A program made the translations under genes and the position numbers. Shown here piece after piece: positions 47,002 through 55,718 of a DNA stretch of 64,000 bases. Under the pieces are notes generated by a model. That model was not told the DNA's origin, did not search any database, and saw only the letters and a list, made by a program, of their open reading frames with translations. The DNA lies in NCBI GenBank assembly GCA_951813515.1, contig OX638346.1:1419617-1483616 (forward strand). Direction: 5' to 3'. Positions within the stretch are counted from its first letter, which is position 1. Every line of letters starts with the position of its first letter. Source of the stretch: an uncultured Pseudomonadales bacterium (GTDB taxonomy: Bacteria > Pseudomonadota > Gammaproteobacteria > Pseudomonadales > Azotimanducaceae).

Positions 47002-48714
47002 TCAGGCGCTCTCCGCCTTCTCCATTCGATAGTTCGTGAACCACTGCTGCGCCATGGACAGGAGGTTGTTCACCAGCCAGTACAGCACGAGGCCCGCCGG
47101 GAAGAACATGAACAGCACCGTAAACATGATCGGCATCATCTTCATCATGCGCGCCATCATGGGATCCGGCGGCGTCGGGCTGAGCATTTGCTGCGCATAC
47201 GTCGAGATGCCCATCAGGATCGGAAGGATGAAGAACGGGTCCATGGCAGAGAGATCGTGGACCCAGCCGAAGAACGGCGCCTGCCGCAGTTCGACGCTCT
47301 CGTAGAGCACCCAGTACATCGCGATCAGCACCGGCATTTGCAGCAGCATGGGGAGACAGCCGCCCAGCGGATTCGCCTTTTCCTTTTTGTACAGTTCCAT
47401 CATCTCCTGCGAGAGCTTCTGGCGGTCCCCCGCGTGGCGCTCCTGCAGGCGCTTCATCTGCGGCGCGAGCTTGCGCATTTTCCCCATCGACTTGTAGCTG
47501 GCATGAGACAGCGGATAGAGGATCAGCTTGATCACGAGCGTCATCAGGATGATCGCCACGCCCCAGTTCTGCGCGAACGACTGGATGATCTCGAGCAGGC
47601 GGAAGAGGGGCACCGCCAACCACCAGAGGAACCCGTAGTCCACGGTGAGATTCAGGTTCGGCGCAATCTCTTCCAGGCGGGCCTGGTCCTTCGGACCCGC
47701 ATAGAAGCCCGCGCCCGCTATCGCCCTCGTGCCCGGCGCAACGGTGAACGCGGGACCCGTGAAGCCAAAGATATAGGTCCCGTCGCCGCCGCGATTGGGA
47801 TAGCCATAGTAGGTGTTGAGGTGGTCCGGGTCCGCAACCCAGGCGCTAAGGAAGTAGTGCTGCAGCATCGCGATCCAGCCGCCCCTCACCTCGGCGCGAA
47901 GCTCCTCGTCCTCGAGATCTTCGAAGTCCACCTTGTCGTAGCGCGAGTCGTCGGTTGTGAGCGCGGCGCCCAGATAGGGCCTGGGGCCGAGCGTGAACCC
48001 CTGCCCGGCTTCCGGCCGCATCGCATCCCGCTTGAGTTGGGCGAACAGGTTCACCGTCATCGGCTGCGCGCCCTGGTTGTCGATCTCGTACTCGAGTTCG
48101 ACGTAGTACGAGGCGGGGTCGAACAGGAAGCGTTTTTCCACGTAGACGCCCTCCTCTTCGTGGCGCAACACGACTTCCTCCGGCCGCTCCTCTATCCGGT
48201 AGGACTTCAGCGCCGAGGTGTAGCGTGGACGCCCGGAACGCGAGTCGATGCCATCCGGGCCGGCAAGCCCGCTCTGGGCGATGTAGGTGTGGTCCGCGCG
48301 GCGGTCGAGCAGCACAAACGGGTTGTCCGGCTGGTCGAGGCTGACCGGATACTGCGGCAGGCGGACGCCGACGATGTCCCCGCCGAGCGGATCGATCCAG
48401 GCTGTCATCGTCGGTGTCGACACCTCGATCAGGCGTGCGCGCTCCACCGCAGGGTCTACCGCATCCACCGGTACCAAGGCGTCCGCAACGGCTGTCGGCT
48501 GGGGCACATCGAAGTCGTAATCGGTTGGTTCATCAACTTCCGCTGGCGTTTCCGGCAATGCTCCCGGCTCTTCGACCACGGGGGCTTCCGCCGGTTTTGG
48601 TGCTGGTCGGCCGTAATCCTCGTGCCAGGCGAGCATGAGCAGGTAAGCAGTGATGCCCAGCGCGACGAGGAGAATGATGCGTTGGATCTCGGTGCTTGGC
48701 AGGTTCAGGTTCAC
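47002..48714 (-). CDS. yidC: Membrane protein insertase
   Basis: 570 residues; inserts and folds inner-membrane proteins, alone or with Sec. The N-terminal helix IQRIILLVALGITAYLLMLAW is followed by a large periplasmic domain (Pro/Glu-rich linker, then beta-rich to about 350) and five membrane helices including LFRLLEIIQSFAQNWGVAIILMTLVIKLILYPLSHASYKSMGKM with the hydrophilic-groove Arg region, and VLYWLVNNLLSMAQQW near the end. ATG overlaps the yidD stop. Confidence 0.97.
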   Translation of the reverse strand: MNLNLPSTEIQRIILLVALGITAYLLMLAWHEDYGRPAPKPAEAPVVEEPGALPETPAEVDEPTDYDFDVPQPTAVADALVPVDAVDPAVERARLIEVSTPTMTAWIDPLGGDIVGVRLPQYPVSLDQPDNPFVLLDRRADHTYIAQSGLAGPDGIDSRSGRPRYTSALKSYRIEERPEEVVLRHEEEGVYVEKRFLFDPASYYVELEYEIDNQGAQPMTVNLFAQLKRDAMRPEAGQGFTLGPRPYLGAALTTDDSRYDKVDFEDLEDEELRAEVRGGWIAMLQHYFLSAWVADPDHLNTYYGYPNRGGDGTYIFGFTGPAFTVAPGTRAIAGAGFYAGPKDQARLEEIAPNLNLTVDYGFLWWLAVPLFRLLEIIQSFAQNWGVAIILMTLVIKLILYPLSHASYKSMGKMRKLAPQMKRLQERHAGDRQKLSQEMMELYKKEKANPLGGCLPMLLQMPVLIAMYWVLYESVELRQAPFFGWVHDLSAMDPFFILPILMGISTYAQQMLSPTPPDPMMARMMKMMPIMFTVLFMFFPAGLVLYWLVNNLLSMAQQWFTNYRMEKAESA

Positions 48715-48977
48715 GACGGGCGTTCTCCTGTTGGGCTTGGACCGCCCGACCTCAAGTCGCGATGCGGCGGCACCGGATCATGGCCGCCGGGCGCCCACGG
48801 ATGACACCTGCCGATGCGCTTTAGCGCCAACCATCCGCCGACAAACGGGCCATGCAGCCTGATCGCCTGCATTGCATAGGCGGAGCAGCTTGGGTAGTAG
48901 CGGCAGCACGGCGGAAACAGCGGGCTGATGACGAGACGATATGCGTGCAGCATGCCGATCAGCGCCTTCCTGATCAC
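48711..48977 (-). CDS. yidD: Membrane protein insertion efficiency factor
   Basis: 88 residues from GTG 48977, which overlaps the rnpA stop (GTGA) and gives the family's usual length; an ATG at 49022 would add 15 residues inside rnpA. LVISPLFPPCCRYYPSCSAYAMQAI, ALKRIGRCHPWAPGGHDPVP are the conserved parts. It assists YidC-dependent insertion. Confidence 0.94.
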   Translation of the reverse strand: MIRKALIGMLHAYRLVISPLFPPCCRYYPSCSAYAMQAIRLHGPFVGGWLALKRIGRCHPWAPGGHDPVPPHRDLRSGGPSPTGERPS

Positions 48978-49372
48978 CTTGGGCGCTTGGATGTTCCTGG
49001 TTCCCTGCACAATCTCTCCCAAAGTTCATCCGCCGCCCGCCGTATCTGGGCTGCTTCGCTTTCCCGGCCGTCGCTGCGGCCGGTAACAACGATGACGATG
49101 TCGCAGTTCGGCAACCTCCCGCGAGCGTGCCGGAACGATTCGCGTATGTTGCGTTTCGCCCGGTTGCGGTCTACGGCGCGTCGCAGCACCCTTCGCGGCG
49201 CGACGATTCCAAGCCGCGAGGCGCACATTCTATTCTCAGCGGCGATGAGGCGTAACGGGCCGTTGCGAAGACGGCAACAAGGCCTGGTGAAAACGCGATC
49301 GAATTCCGCCTTGCGCGCGAGACGCGCACCGGGCGGGAAACGATTATCGCCCTGTTCCTGGGTGGATGTCAT
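48974..49372 (-). CDS. rnpA: Ribonuclease P protein component
   Basis: 132 residues from ATG 49372. FPPGARLARKAEFDRVF and the basic RNR motif VDRNRAKRNIRESFR, which binds RNase P RNA, are clear. It ends overlapping yidD and follows rpmH by 46 bases. The frame is open upstream but runs into rpmH. Confidence 0.95.
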   Translation of the reverse strand: MTSTQEQGDNRFPPGARLARKAEFDRVFTRPCCRLRNGPLRLIAAENRMCASRLGIVAPRRVLRRAVDRNRAKRNIRESFRHARGRLPNCDIVIVVTGRSDGRESEAAQIRRAADELWERLCREPGTSKRPR

Positions 49373-49418
49373 CGCGCGTCGCGGTCCCTGACCGGATGAC
49401 CGCAGCCGGAGTTGGTCG

Positions 49419-49553
49419 CTAGACCGACAGCCTTTTCCGGCCTTTCGCCCGGCGAGCCGCCAACACCTTGCGACCACCACGCGTCGCCATGCGGGCGCGG
49501 AAACCGTGCGTTCGTTTGCGCTTGATCACGCTTGGCTGAAATGTTCTTTTCAT
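49419..49553 (-). CDS. rpmH: 50S ribosomal protein L34
   Basis: 44 residues, [27 protein letters not shown] followed by [17 protein letters not shown], a complete and typical L34. The promoter at 49588-49617 lies about 35 bases upstream. In most gammaproteobacteria dnaA is its divergent neighbour; here it is 7 kb away. Confidence 0.98.
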   Translation of the reverse strand: MKRTFQPSVIKRKRTHGFRARMATRGGRKVLAARRAKGRKRLSV

Positions 49554-49587
49554 CAGGCGCTTGCGGTGGATTGGAAACGGGCGGGCG

Positions 49588-49617
49588 ATTGTAGGTAACT
49601 CGCGCTTCGGCTGTCAA
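49588..49617 (-). promoter_or_regulatory. Sigma70-type promoter of rpmH-rnpA
   Basis: Minus strand: consensus -35 TTGACA (49617-49612), 18-base spacer, -10 TACAAT (49593-49588), about 35 bases before the rpmH start. This is the strongest promoter match in the window. Confidence 0.75.
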
Positions 49618-49622
49618 TTTCC

Positions 49623-49677
49623 ATGATTCGGTCGGCCTTTCGGGCAACACGTCTTTCACCCCCGTCCAAGCCCGCCT
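49623..49677 (-). repeat. Dispersed 55-base repeat (copy 2)
   Basis: Minus-strand sequence starting AGGCGGGCTTGGACGGGGGT, matching 14400-14455 at about 39 of its first 47 positions. It ends 6 bases upstream of the rpmH -35 box and lies between gmhA and rpmH. Confidence 0.65.
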
Positions 49678-49707
49678 GTGGCTCTGTCGGTCTGGCCGCG
49701 GACGCCG

Positions 49708-50298
49708 CTAGCTGTCGAATAGCGCCTGCTGCACCAGGTCGCAAAGCACGTGGCCAATGACGATATGCACTTCCTGGATGTGCTGTGTGCTCTGCGCCGG
49801 GACCACGATGCACGGGTGCGACGCGCCTCGCAGGTCGCCGCCATCTGCTCCCGTAAACCCGATCACCGCGATGTCCATCTCCGCCGCCCGTCTGGCTGCT
49901 CTCAACACGTTGGGAGACCGGCCGCTGGTCGTGATCGCCAACAGCACGTCCCCCGGCCGGCCGAGTCCTTCCACCTGGCGCTCGAAAACGCTCTCAAAAC
50001 CGAAATCGTTTGCGGCTGCGGTCAGAAAGGACGTATCGGTGGTAAGGGCTACGGCGGCGAGGGGCGGCCGCGCAAACGCCTTGTCCAGCACGTTGACGAA
50101 CTCCGCCGCGATGTGCTGGCAGTCCGCGGCACTGCCTCCGTTGCCGCAGAGCATGAGCTTGTTGCCATTCTCAAACGCGGTGCCGACGATCCGCGCCGCC
50201 TCGAGGATGCTGGCCTGGCACTCGAGAAGCGCCCCTTTCTGGGCCTCGATCGCGCCCCGAAAATGTGCCTGGAGGCGTTCTGCCTGGGGCTCTTTCAT
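49708..50298 (-). CDS. gmhA: Sedoheptulose-7-phosphate isomerase
   Basis: 196 residues, SIS-domain isomerase at the entry of ADP-heptose synthesis for LPS inner core. LMLCGNGGSAADCQHIAAEFVN, ALTTDTSFLTAAANDFGFE, LLAITTSGRSPNVL and the C-terminal HIQEVHIVIGHVLCDLVQ are family hallmarks. Its ATG overlaps the gmhB stop. Some DiaA-type paralogues regulate DnaA and look similar; the pairing with gmhB favours GmhA. Confidence 0.9.
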   Translation of the reverse strand: MKEPQAERLQAHFRGAIEAQKGALLECQASILEAARIVGTAFENGNKLMLCGNGGSAADCQHIAAEFVNVLDKAFARPPLAAVALTTDTSFLTAAANDFGFESVFERQVEGLGRPGDVLLAITTSGRSPNVLRAARRAAEMDIAVIGFTGADGGDLRGASHPCIVVPAQSTQHIQEVHIVIGHVLCDLVQQALFDS

Positions 50299-50852
50299 GC
50301 CGACTCCTCGCGGCGCAGGATTTCCCCGATGCGATTCGCGGCATCGAGAAGGTTCTCGACCACGTAGTCTGCGCCCTCCTGCGTCTCTGCGCCATCACGC
50401 CCCGATCGCACGAGAAAGGTCCGGGCCGAGACGGCGCGGCCCAGGCCGATGTCGCTTCCCTTGTCGCCAATGACGAAGCTCCGGGTCAAGTCGAAGCCGA
50501 GTTCCGCTCTCGCCTGGCGCACGAGGCCCGGCTTCGGTTTGCGGCAATCGCAGCCTCGGTCCGGATGACAGGTGCAGCAGTAGATCCCATCCAGCTCGAC
50601 GCCCTGGGCCTCGAGCAGTTCCGCCATGCGAAGGTTGACCGCCCGCAACTGCGCCTGGTCGAAATAGCCCCGGCCGACCCCCGACTGGTTCGTCACTATT
50701 GCGAGCCCGAGCCCGAAGGAACGCATGCGCGCCAGCCCCTCTGCGGCGCCCGGCAGGACTTCCACTCCCGCCGGATCGGCCAGATAGCCCCGGTCTGCAA
50801 TCACGGTCCCATCCCGATCCAGCAGCGCTGCCCGGGCATACGGCGTTGCCAT
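50295..50852 (-). CDS. gmhB: D-glycero-beta-D-manno-heptose 1,7-bisphosphate 7-phosphatase
   Basis: 185 residues from ATG 50852, HAD superfamily. Nucleophile motif ALLDRDGTV, LAIVTNQSGVGRGYF, the zinc-binding CCTCHPDRGCDCRKP, and FVIGDKGSDIGLG. Longer frame to 50915 adds residues outside the family. Third step of ADP-heptose synthesis; overlaps gmhA. Confidence 0.94.
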   Translation of the reverse strand: MATPYARAALLDRDGTVIADRGYLADPAGVEVLPGAAEGLARMRSFGLGLAIVTNQSGVGRGYFDQAQLRAVNLRMAELLEAQGVELDGIYCCTCHPDRGCDCRKPKPGLVRQARAELGFDLTRSFVIGDKGSDIGLGRAVSARTFLVRSGRDGAETQEGADYVVENLLDAANRIGEILRREESA

Positions 50853-50989
50853 CAGCGCCCTCGACGCAATGTCCGAATTGGCAGTATGTCGGAGTTCCCG
50901 CACCAGCGGCAACATCGCCCGGGTAGGGCGGCGGTTCGACGCGACAGGTCCCGCTCTGGTAAAAATAGCGGTCAGCCAGATGGAGAGTT

Positions 50990-52075
50990 GTGAGCATGTT
51001 GCCGAAGTCCGTAATCATCAACGACGACACGATGCGCGAGGGCCTGCAGATCGAGCGGGCCGATATCCCGGTCGACGACAAGCTCAGGCTCCTCGATGCC
51101 CTGGGCGAGACCGGCGCCAAGTGGGTCTCTATCGGCTCGTTCGCGCATCCGAAGTGGACGCCGCAAATGGCGTGCATAGACGAGATTGCCGAGCGCTTCG
51201 TGCCGAAACCCGGCGTCAAGTACACCGCGGCGGTGTTCAACAAGGTGGGTTTCGAGCGCGCCGACAAGTACTACCCGAAGATAGACGTACGGAGCAGGCG
51301 CGGCTTCGGAACCAGCGTGGAGCTTTGCGACACCTTCGCGCGACGCAATTACAACCGCAGCCAAGCGCAGCAGATCGCAGCCATGGACGACACGATCGAC
51401 GCCGCCAAGAAGGCGAACGCCGACCATGGCTCCATCGGCATCGGGAACCCCTTTGGCTCGAACTTCGAGGGTCCCTTCTCCCTGCAACAGCGCCTGGACC
51501 TGTTGCAACTCATGCTCGACAAGTGGCACGCCGCCGGCATTCCCGTGACCCGTTGTTCGTTCCTGGAAGCGATGGGCTGGAACGTGCCGCACGAGGTACG
51601 GGACACGATCCTTGCAATCCGCGAGCGTTGGCCGGAGATCACCGACTTTCACATGCACCTGCACAACACCCGTGGGCTCACGATGGCGAGCTACTACGAG
51701 GCGCTGCAGCTCGGGGTGCGCGAATTCGACACGTCCATCGGCGGCATGGGTGGCTGCCCATATTGCGGCAACGGGCGCGCTGCCGGACACCTGCCGACGG
51801 AGGACTTCGTCGATCTCTGCCACGAAATGGGTATCGAGACGGGCTACAAGCTCGACAAGCTCATCGAAGCCGCGGCTATCGCCGAAGAGATCGTCGGCCA
51901 TCCCCTTTGGGGACACGTTTCGAAGGCCGGGCCCCGCCCCCGGGGGGACGCGATGTATCCGCGCGAAATGCCTTTCGTGGAAACTCTCGAAGAAGCGGCC
52001 CACTTCCGAAAAGGCTCTGCTGTCTACGAGGGGCAGATCGCCCCCTGGCGATCGAGTGACGCCTTGCGTCAATAG
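50990..52075 (+). CDS. HMG-CoA lyase-like (DRE-TIM metallolyase)
   Basis: 361 residues; TIM-barrel Claisen-type lyase. IINDDTMREGLQ stands in for the DxTLRDG metal/acid motif, with NDDTMREG instead of RDG, an unusual variant. HMHLHNTRGL gives the metal-binding HxH, and SIGGMGGCPYCGNGRAAGHLPTEDFVDL matches the HMG-CoA lyase glycine-rich, Cys-containing loop. Start GTG 50990 or ATG 50996. It heads a set with an acyl-CoA carboxylase and an enoyl-CoA hydratase, so cleavage of a 3-hydroxy-3-methylglutaryl-CoA-like ester is plausible, but the true substrate is uncertain. Confidence 0.82.
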   Translation: MSMLPKSVIINDDTMREGLQIERADIPVDDKLRLLDALGETGAKWVSIGSFAHPKWTPQMACIDEIAERFVPKPGVKYTAAVFNKVGFERADKYYPKIDVRSRRGFGTSVELCDTFARRNYNRSQAQQIAAMDDTIDAAKKANADHGSIGIGNPFGSNFEGPFSLQQRLDLLQLMLDKWHAAGIPVTRCSFLEAMGWNVPHEVRDTILAIRERWPEITDFHMHLHNTRGLTMASYYEALQLGVREFDTSIGGMGGCPYCGNGRAAGHLPTEDFVDLCHEMGIETGYKLDKLIEAAAIAEEIVGHPLWGHVSKAGPRPRGDAMYPREMPFVETLEEAAHFRKGSAVYEGQIAPWRSSDALRQ

Positions 52076-52113
52076 AACCCGCTTAACCGCGAAATCGCAG
52101 GGAACCAAACCAC

Positions 52114-53748
52114 ATGGCGGTAATCGAGTCGCGGCTGGATGTCCGTTCCGACGCCTACCGCGAGAATCGCGAGCGCATGCTCAATGCGCTGGCACAGCTC
52201 GACGGGCTTTACGAGGAAGCGGCGCAGGGCGGCGGCGAAGAGGCTATGGCCCGCCTTCGGTCACGCGACAAGATGCCATTGCGCGAACGCATCAGCCTGG
52301 TGCTCGACCGCGATTCGCCGTTTCTCGAGATCAGCCCCCTGGCCGCCTGGCGTTCGAACTATGCGGTGGGTTCCGGGTTCATCGTCGGCATCGGCGTCAT
52401 CGAGAACACGGAATGCGTCATTCTCGGCCACGACCCTTCGGTTCGCGCGGGCGCATTCAACCAGTTCAACTCCAAGAAACTCATGCGCGGGCTCGAAATA
52501 GCCCGCGAGAATCGGTTGCCTTACGTGCAGTTCGTCGAATCTGCAGGAGCGGACCTGCGAGGAGAAGGCGGTCGCAGCGACCCCGAGGCGTCGATCCGGC
52601 GCGAGATCACCCACTTCGCCGAGTCCGGCAGACTTTTCTACGAAATCACCGAGCTTTCAAAGCTGCGTATCCCCACGATCTCCGTCGTGTTCGGCGCTTC
52701 CACCGCCGGCGGCGCCTACCAGCCCGGCATGAGCGACTACAACATCTTCATCAAGGGCCAATCGAGGGTCGCCCTCGGTGGCCCGCCACTGGTGAAAATG
52801 GCGACCGGCGAAGACGCCGACTACGAGGATCTCGCCGGCGCCGACATGCATACCCGCACCTCCGGCCTCGGCGACTACCTGGCGCAGGACGAACTCGACG
52901 GCATACGCATGTGCCGCGAAGTCGTCGCGCATCTCAACTGGCGCAAGCTCGGACCCGGTCCGACGATGCCCGCCGACGACCCCATCTACGATCCGGAGGA
53001 GTTGCTCGGCATCGTCAATGAGAACCTCCGCGTACCCTTCGATATGCGGGAAGTGATGGCGCGGGTCGTTGACGGATCCCGTTTCGAGGAATTCAAACCT
53101 CTATATGGCCCCACGCTGGTCACGGGCTGGACCTCCATCAACGGGTATCCGGTCGGCGTTCTCGGCAACAACGGTCCGCTCATGTCGGAGTCCTCCGAAA
53201 AGGGCGCGCAGTTCATCCAGCTCTGCAACCAGATCGATGTGCCCATGCTGTTCCTGCACAACATCACCGGCTTTATCGTGGGGACGGACTTCGAGCACCA
53301 GGGGATCACCAAGCACGGGTCCAAGATGATCAACGCGGTAGCCAATTCCACGGTGCCGCACCTGTCGATCATCGTCGGCGCTTCCTACGGCGCCGGGAAT
53401 TACGGCATGAGCGGTCGCGCGTACGGGACTCGGTTTTCCTACACCTGGCCGACCGCGAAGATCGCGGTCATGGGCCCGAAGCAGATGGCTGGCGTCATGA
53501 CCATCGTCCAACGGGCAGCAGCGGAGCGGCGCGGGCTCGCGTTCGACGAAGCGGCCAATGAACGACGCGCCGAGACGGCGGAATTCTGGGCGGAAGAACG
53601 CTCAAAGGGTCTTTACGCGACTTCCCGCGTCGCGGACGACGGAATGATCGACCCCCGGGACATGCGCACGGTCGCGACCTTCTCGCTTTCCGCCTGCCAC
53701 AGCAACAAGGTCGAAGGAACCAAGGAATTCGGCACGTGGCGGATGTAG
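52114..53748 (+). CDS. Acyl-CoA carboxylase carboxyltransferase (beta) subunit
   Basis: 544 residues, two crotonase-like halves of a biotin-dependent carboxyltransferase. MPLRERISLVLDRDSPFLEI, FGASTAGGAYQPGMSDYNI, GGPPLVKMATGE and, in the second half, MLFLHNITGFIVGTDFEHQGI and VGASYGAGNYGMSGRAY are typical of the methylcrotonyl-/geranyl-CoA carboxylase group. Details differ from textbook MCC (for instance the first oxyanion loop), so the acyl substrate is not assigned. It forms a complex with the next gene, which overlaps its end by 13 bases. Confidence 0.88.
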   Translation: MAVIESRLDVRSDAYRENRERMLNALAQLDGLYEEAAQGGGEEAMARLRSRDKMPLRERISLVLDRDSPFLEISPLAAWRSNYAVGSGFIVGIGVIENTECVILGHDPSVRAGAFNQFNSKKLMRGLEIARENRLPYVQFVESAGADLRGEGGRSDPEASIRREITHFAESGRLFYEITELSKLRIPTISVVFGASTAGGAYQPGMSDYNIFIKGQSRVALGGPPLVKMATGEDADYEDLAGADMHTRTSGLGDYLAQDELDGIRMCREVVAHLNWRKLGPGPTMPADDPIYDPEELLGIVNENLRVPFDMREVMARVVDGSRFEEFKPLYGPTLVTGWTSINGYPVGVLGNNGPLMSESSEKGAQFIQLCNQIDVPMLFLHNITGFIVGTDFEHQGITKHGSKMINAVANSTVPHLSIIVGASYGAGNYGMSGRAYGTRFSYTWPTAKIAVMGPKQMAGVMTIVQRAAAERRGLAFDEAANERRAETAEFWAEERSKGLYATSRVADDGMIDPRDMRTVATFSLSACHSNKVEGTKEFGTWRM

Positions 53749-55718
53749 AAGCGGTCAAACCCATCCGGCGGCTACTGATCGCCAATCGCGGCGAGATCGC
53801 GCGGCGCATTCAGCGCACCGCCCACGATATGGGGATCGACACCGTCGCGGTGTACGCAGACGGCGATGCCGGCGCGCCCTTCGTGAGCGAGGCCGACATC
53901 GCAATCGCCCTGCACGGCACGCTCCCCGGCGAGACATACCTTGACGCGGCAAAGGTGCTCTCCGCCTGCGCGCGGGCGGGCGCCGACGCCGTCCACCCCG
54001 GCTACGGATTCCTGTCCGAGAACGCCGAGTTCGCCAAACGCGTTGCGAGGGCGGGCTTGCGGTGGGTCGGACCGTCCGGGGAAGCGATAGCCGCGGTGGG
54101 CGACAAGCTCGCAGCCAAGGAGCTGATGCGGCAGTTGGGCGTACCTACCCTGCCGGCGATAGAAGTAGACGATGACACGGACCTGGCCGCCGCCGCGCGG
54201 CAGATAGGCTTTCCGGTGCTCGTCAAGGCGGCCGCCGGCGGTGGCGGACGAGGAATGCGAATCGTGCAGGCGGGCGAGCACATCGCCGAGGCCGTCGCCT
54301 CCGCGAAGCGGGAGTCCCTCGCTGCTTTCGGTGACGATACTGTGTTTCTCGAGCGCTGGCTCACGAAACCGCGGCATGTCGAAGTCCAGATTCTCGGCGA
54401 CGGTCACGGCAACCTCGTTCATCTTTTCGAGCGCGAGTGCTCCATCCAACGGCGCCACCAGAAGATCATTGAGGAGGCGCCTTCCCCAGCCGTCGACGCG
54501 GCGCTACGCGCAAGGATGGGAGAAGCTGCCTTGGCGGTCGCAAGAAAAATCGGCTACACCTCTGCCGGCACCGTGGAGTTTCTCCTGAACGGAGGCGACT
54601 TCTGGTTCCTCGAGGTCAATACCCGCCTACAGGTCGAGCACCCTGTAACGGAAATGGTCACCGGCCTCAACATCGTGCGAGAACAGCTCCGGATCGCCGA
54701 GGGCGAACCCCTGGATTTCACCCAGGATGACCTCTCGCTGCGAGGTCACGCCATCGAAGCCCGGCTATACGCGGAGGATCCTGCAAGCGATTTCCTTCCC
54801 GCGGGAGGTTCCGTGCTCGAGTGGCAACCCGACGAAACGACGAGCGCACGATTCGACTCTGGCATCGAATCCGGCAGCGAGATCAACCTCGATTTCGACC
54901 CGATGATTGCAAAGGTCATTGTCGCGGCGCCTACTCGGCGCGAAGCGGCAAGCCGGCTGGCAAGGACGCTGGAAAGGACGCGTCTGCAGGGCGTGACCAA
55001 CAACCGGGACTTTCTCGTAGCCACCCTGCGCACACCCGCGTTTCTGCGTGGCGACACCACCACGGATTTTATCGAACGCGTCGGCCCGGACCTCAGGCGC
55101 GCCTGGTCGACGATGGAAACGCACCACGGCCTGATTGCGGCAACGATTTACGGTCAGGCACGCCGGCGGGCCACGGCGAAGGTCCTGCAGAACCTGCCGA
55201 GCGGCTGGCGCAATTCCCTGATGCCACCACAATCCGCATGTTTCCGAAACGGTGACATCGAAACCAACGTCGATTACCGCGCCCGGCGGGACGGCACCTA
55301 CGATTTCACTATCGAAGGGGATTCCCATCACGTCACGGTCTTCCGTCAGGATACGCACGGCGTCGACATCGAAGTGGATGATCGCCGGTTCCAGGCGGCG
55401 GTCCGCCGACACGCCGACCGCTGGTTATTGCACGGTCCCGATGGTGACCTCGACATCGTCGAGGTGCCGCGATTCCCGACCGGCGCCCTGGCGACAGTTG
55501 CGGGCGGACTCATCGCTCCGATGCCGGGCAATGTCACAAGTGTCCGGGTGACCGAGGGCGATTCCGTCAGCCAGGGCCAACTGTTGTTGACCCTGGAAGC
55601 GATGAAGATGGAACACCGGATAGCCGCGCAGAAAGCGGGCAAGGTTGCGCGGATCCTCGTGCAGCCCGGCGACCAGGTAGACAACGGCGCACTGCTGGCA
55701 GTGCTGGAGGATGAATGA
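53736..55718 (+). CDS. Acyl-CoA carboxylase biotin-carboxylase/biotinyl (alpha) subunit
   Basis: 660 residues from GTG 53736. Biotin carboxylase domain (about 8-455) with LLIANRGEIARRI, HPGYGFLSENAEFA, the ATP-grasp glycine loop KAAAGGGGRGMRIV, ERDCS-like ECSIQRRHQKIIEEAP and EVNTRLQVEHPVTE. A middle linker follows, then a C-terminal biotinyl domain with LEAMKMEH, Lys624 being the biotinylated residue. The organisation is that of methylcrotonyl-CoA-type alpha subunits. It is coupled to the beta subunit upstream and the hydratase downstream by overlaps. Confidence 0.92.
   Translation: MADVEAVKPIRRLLIANRGEIARRIQRTAHDMGIDTVAVYADGDAGAPFVSEADIAIALHGTLPGETYLDAAKVLSACARAGADAVHPGYGFLSENAEFAKRVARAGLRWVGPSGEAIAAVGDKLAAKELMRQLGVPTLPAIEVDDDTDLAAAARQIGFPVLVKAAAGGGGRGMRIVQAGEHIAEAVASAKRESLAAFGDDTVFLERWLTKPRHVEVQILGDGHGNLVHLFERECSIQRRHQKIIEEAPSPAVDAALRARMGEAALAVARKIGYTSAGTVEFLLNGGDFWFLEVNTRLQVEHPVTEMVTGLNIVREQLRIAEGEPLDFTQDDLSLRGHAIEARLYAEDPASDFLPAGGSVLEWQPDETTSARFDSGIESGSEINLDFDPMIAKVIVAAPTRREAASRLARTLERTRLQGVTNNRDFLVATLRTPAFLRGDTTTDFIERVGPDLRRAWSTMETHHGLIAATIYGQARRRATAKVLQNLPSGWRNSLMPPQSACFRNGDIETNVDYRARRDGTYDFTIEGDSHHVTVFRQDTHGVDIEVDDRRFQAAVRRHADRWLLHGPDGDLDIVEVPRFPTGALATVAGGLIAPMPGNVTSVRVTEGDSVSQGQLLLTLEAMKMEHRIAAQKAGKVARILVQPGDQVDNGALLAVLEDE

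Noticed and set aside
46861..48804. 647-codon plus-strand open frame
   Set aside because: Antisense to yidC; same shadow composition.
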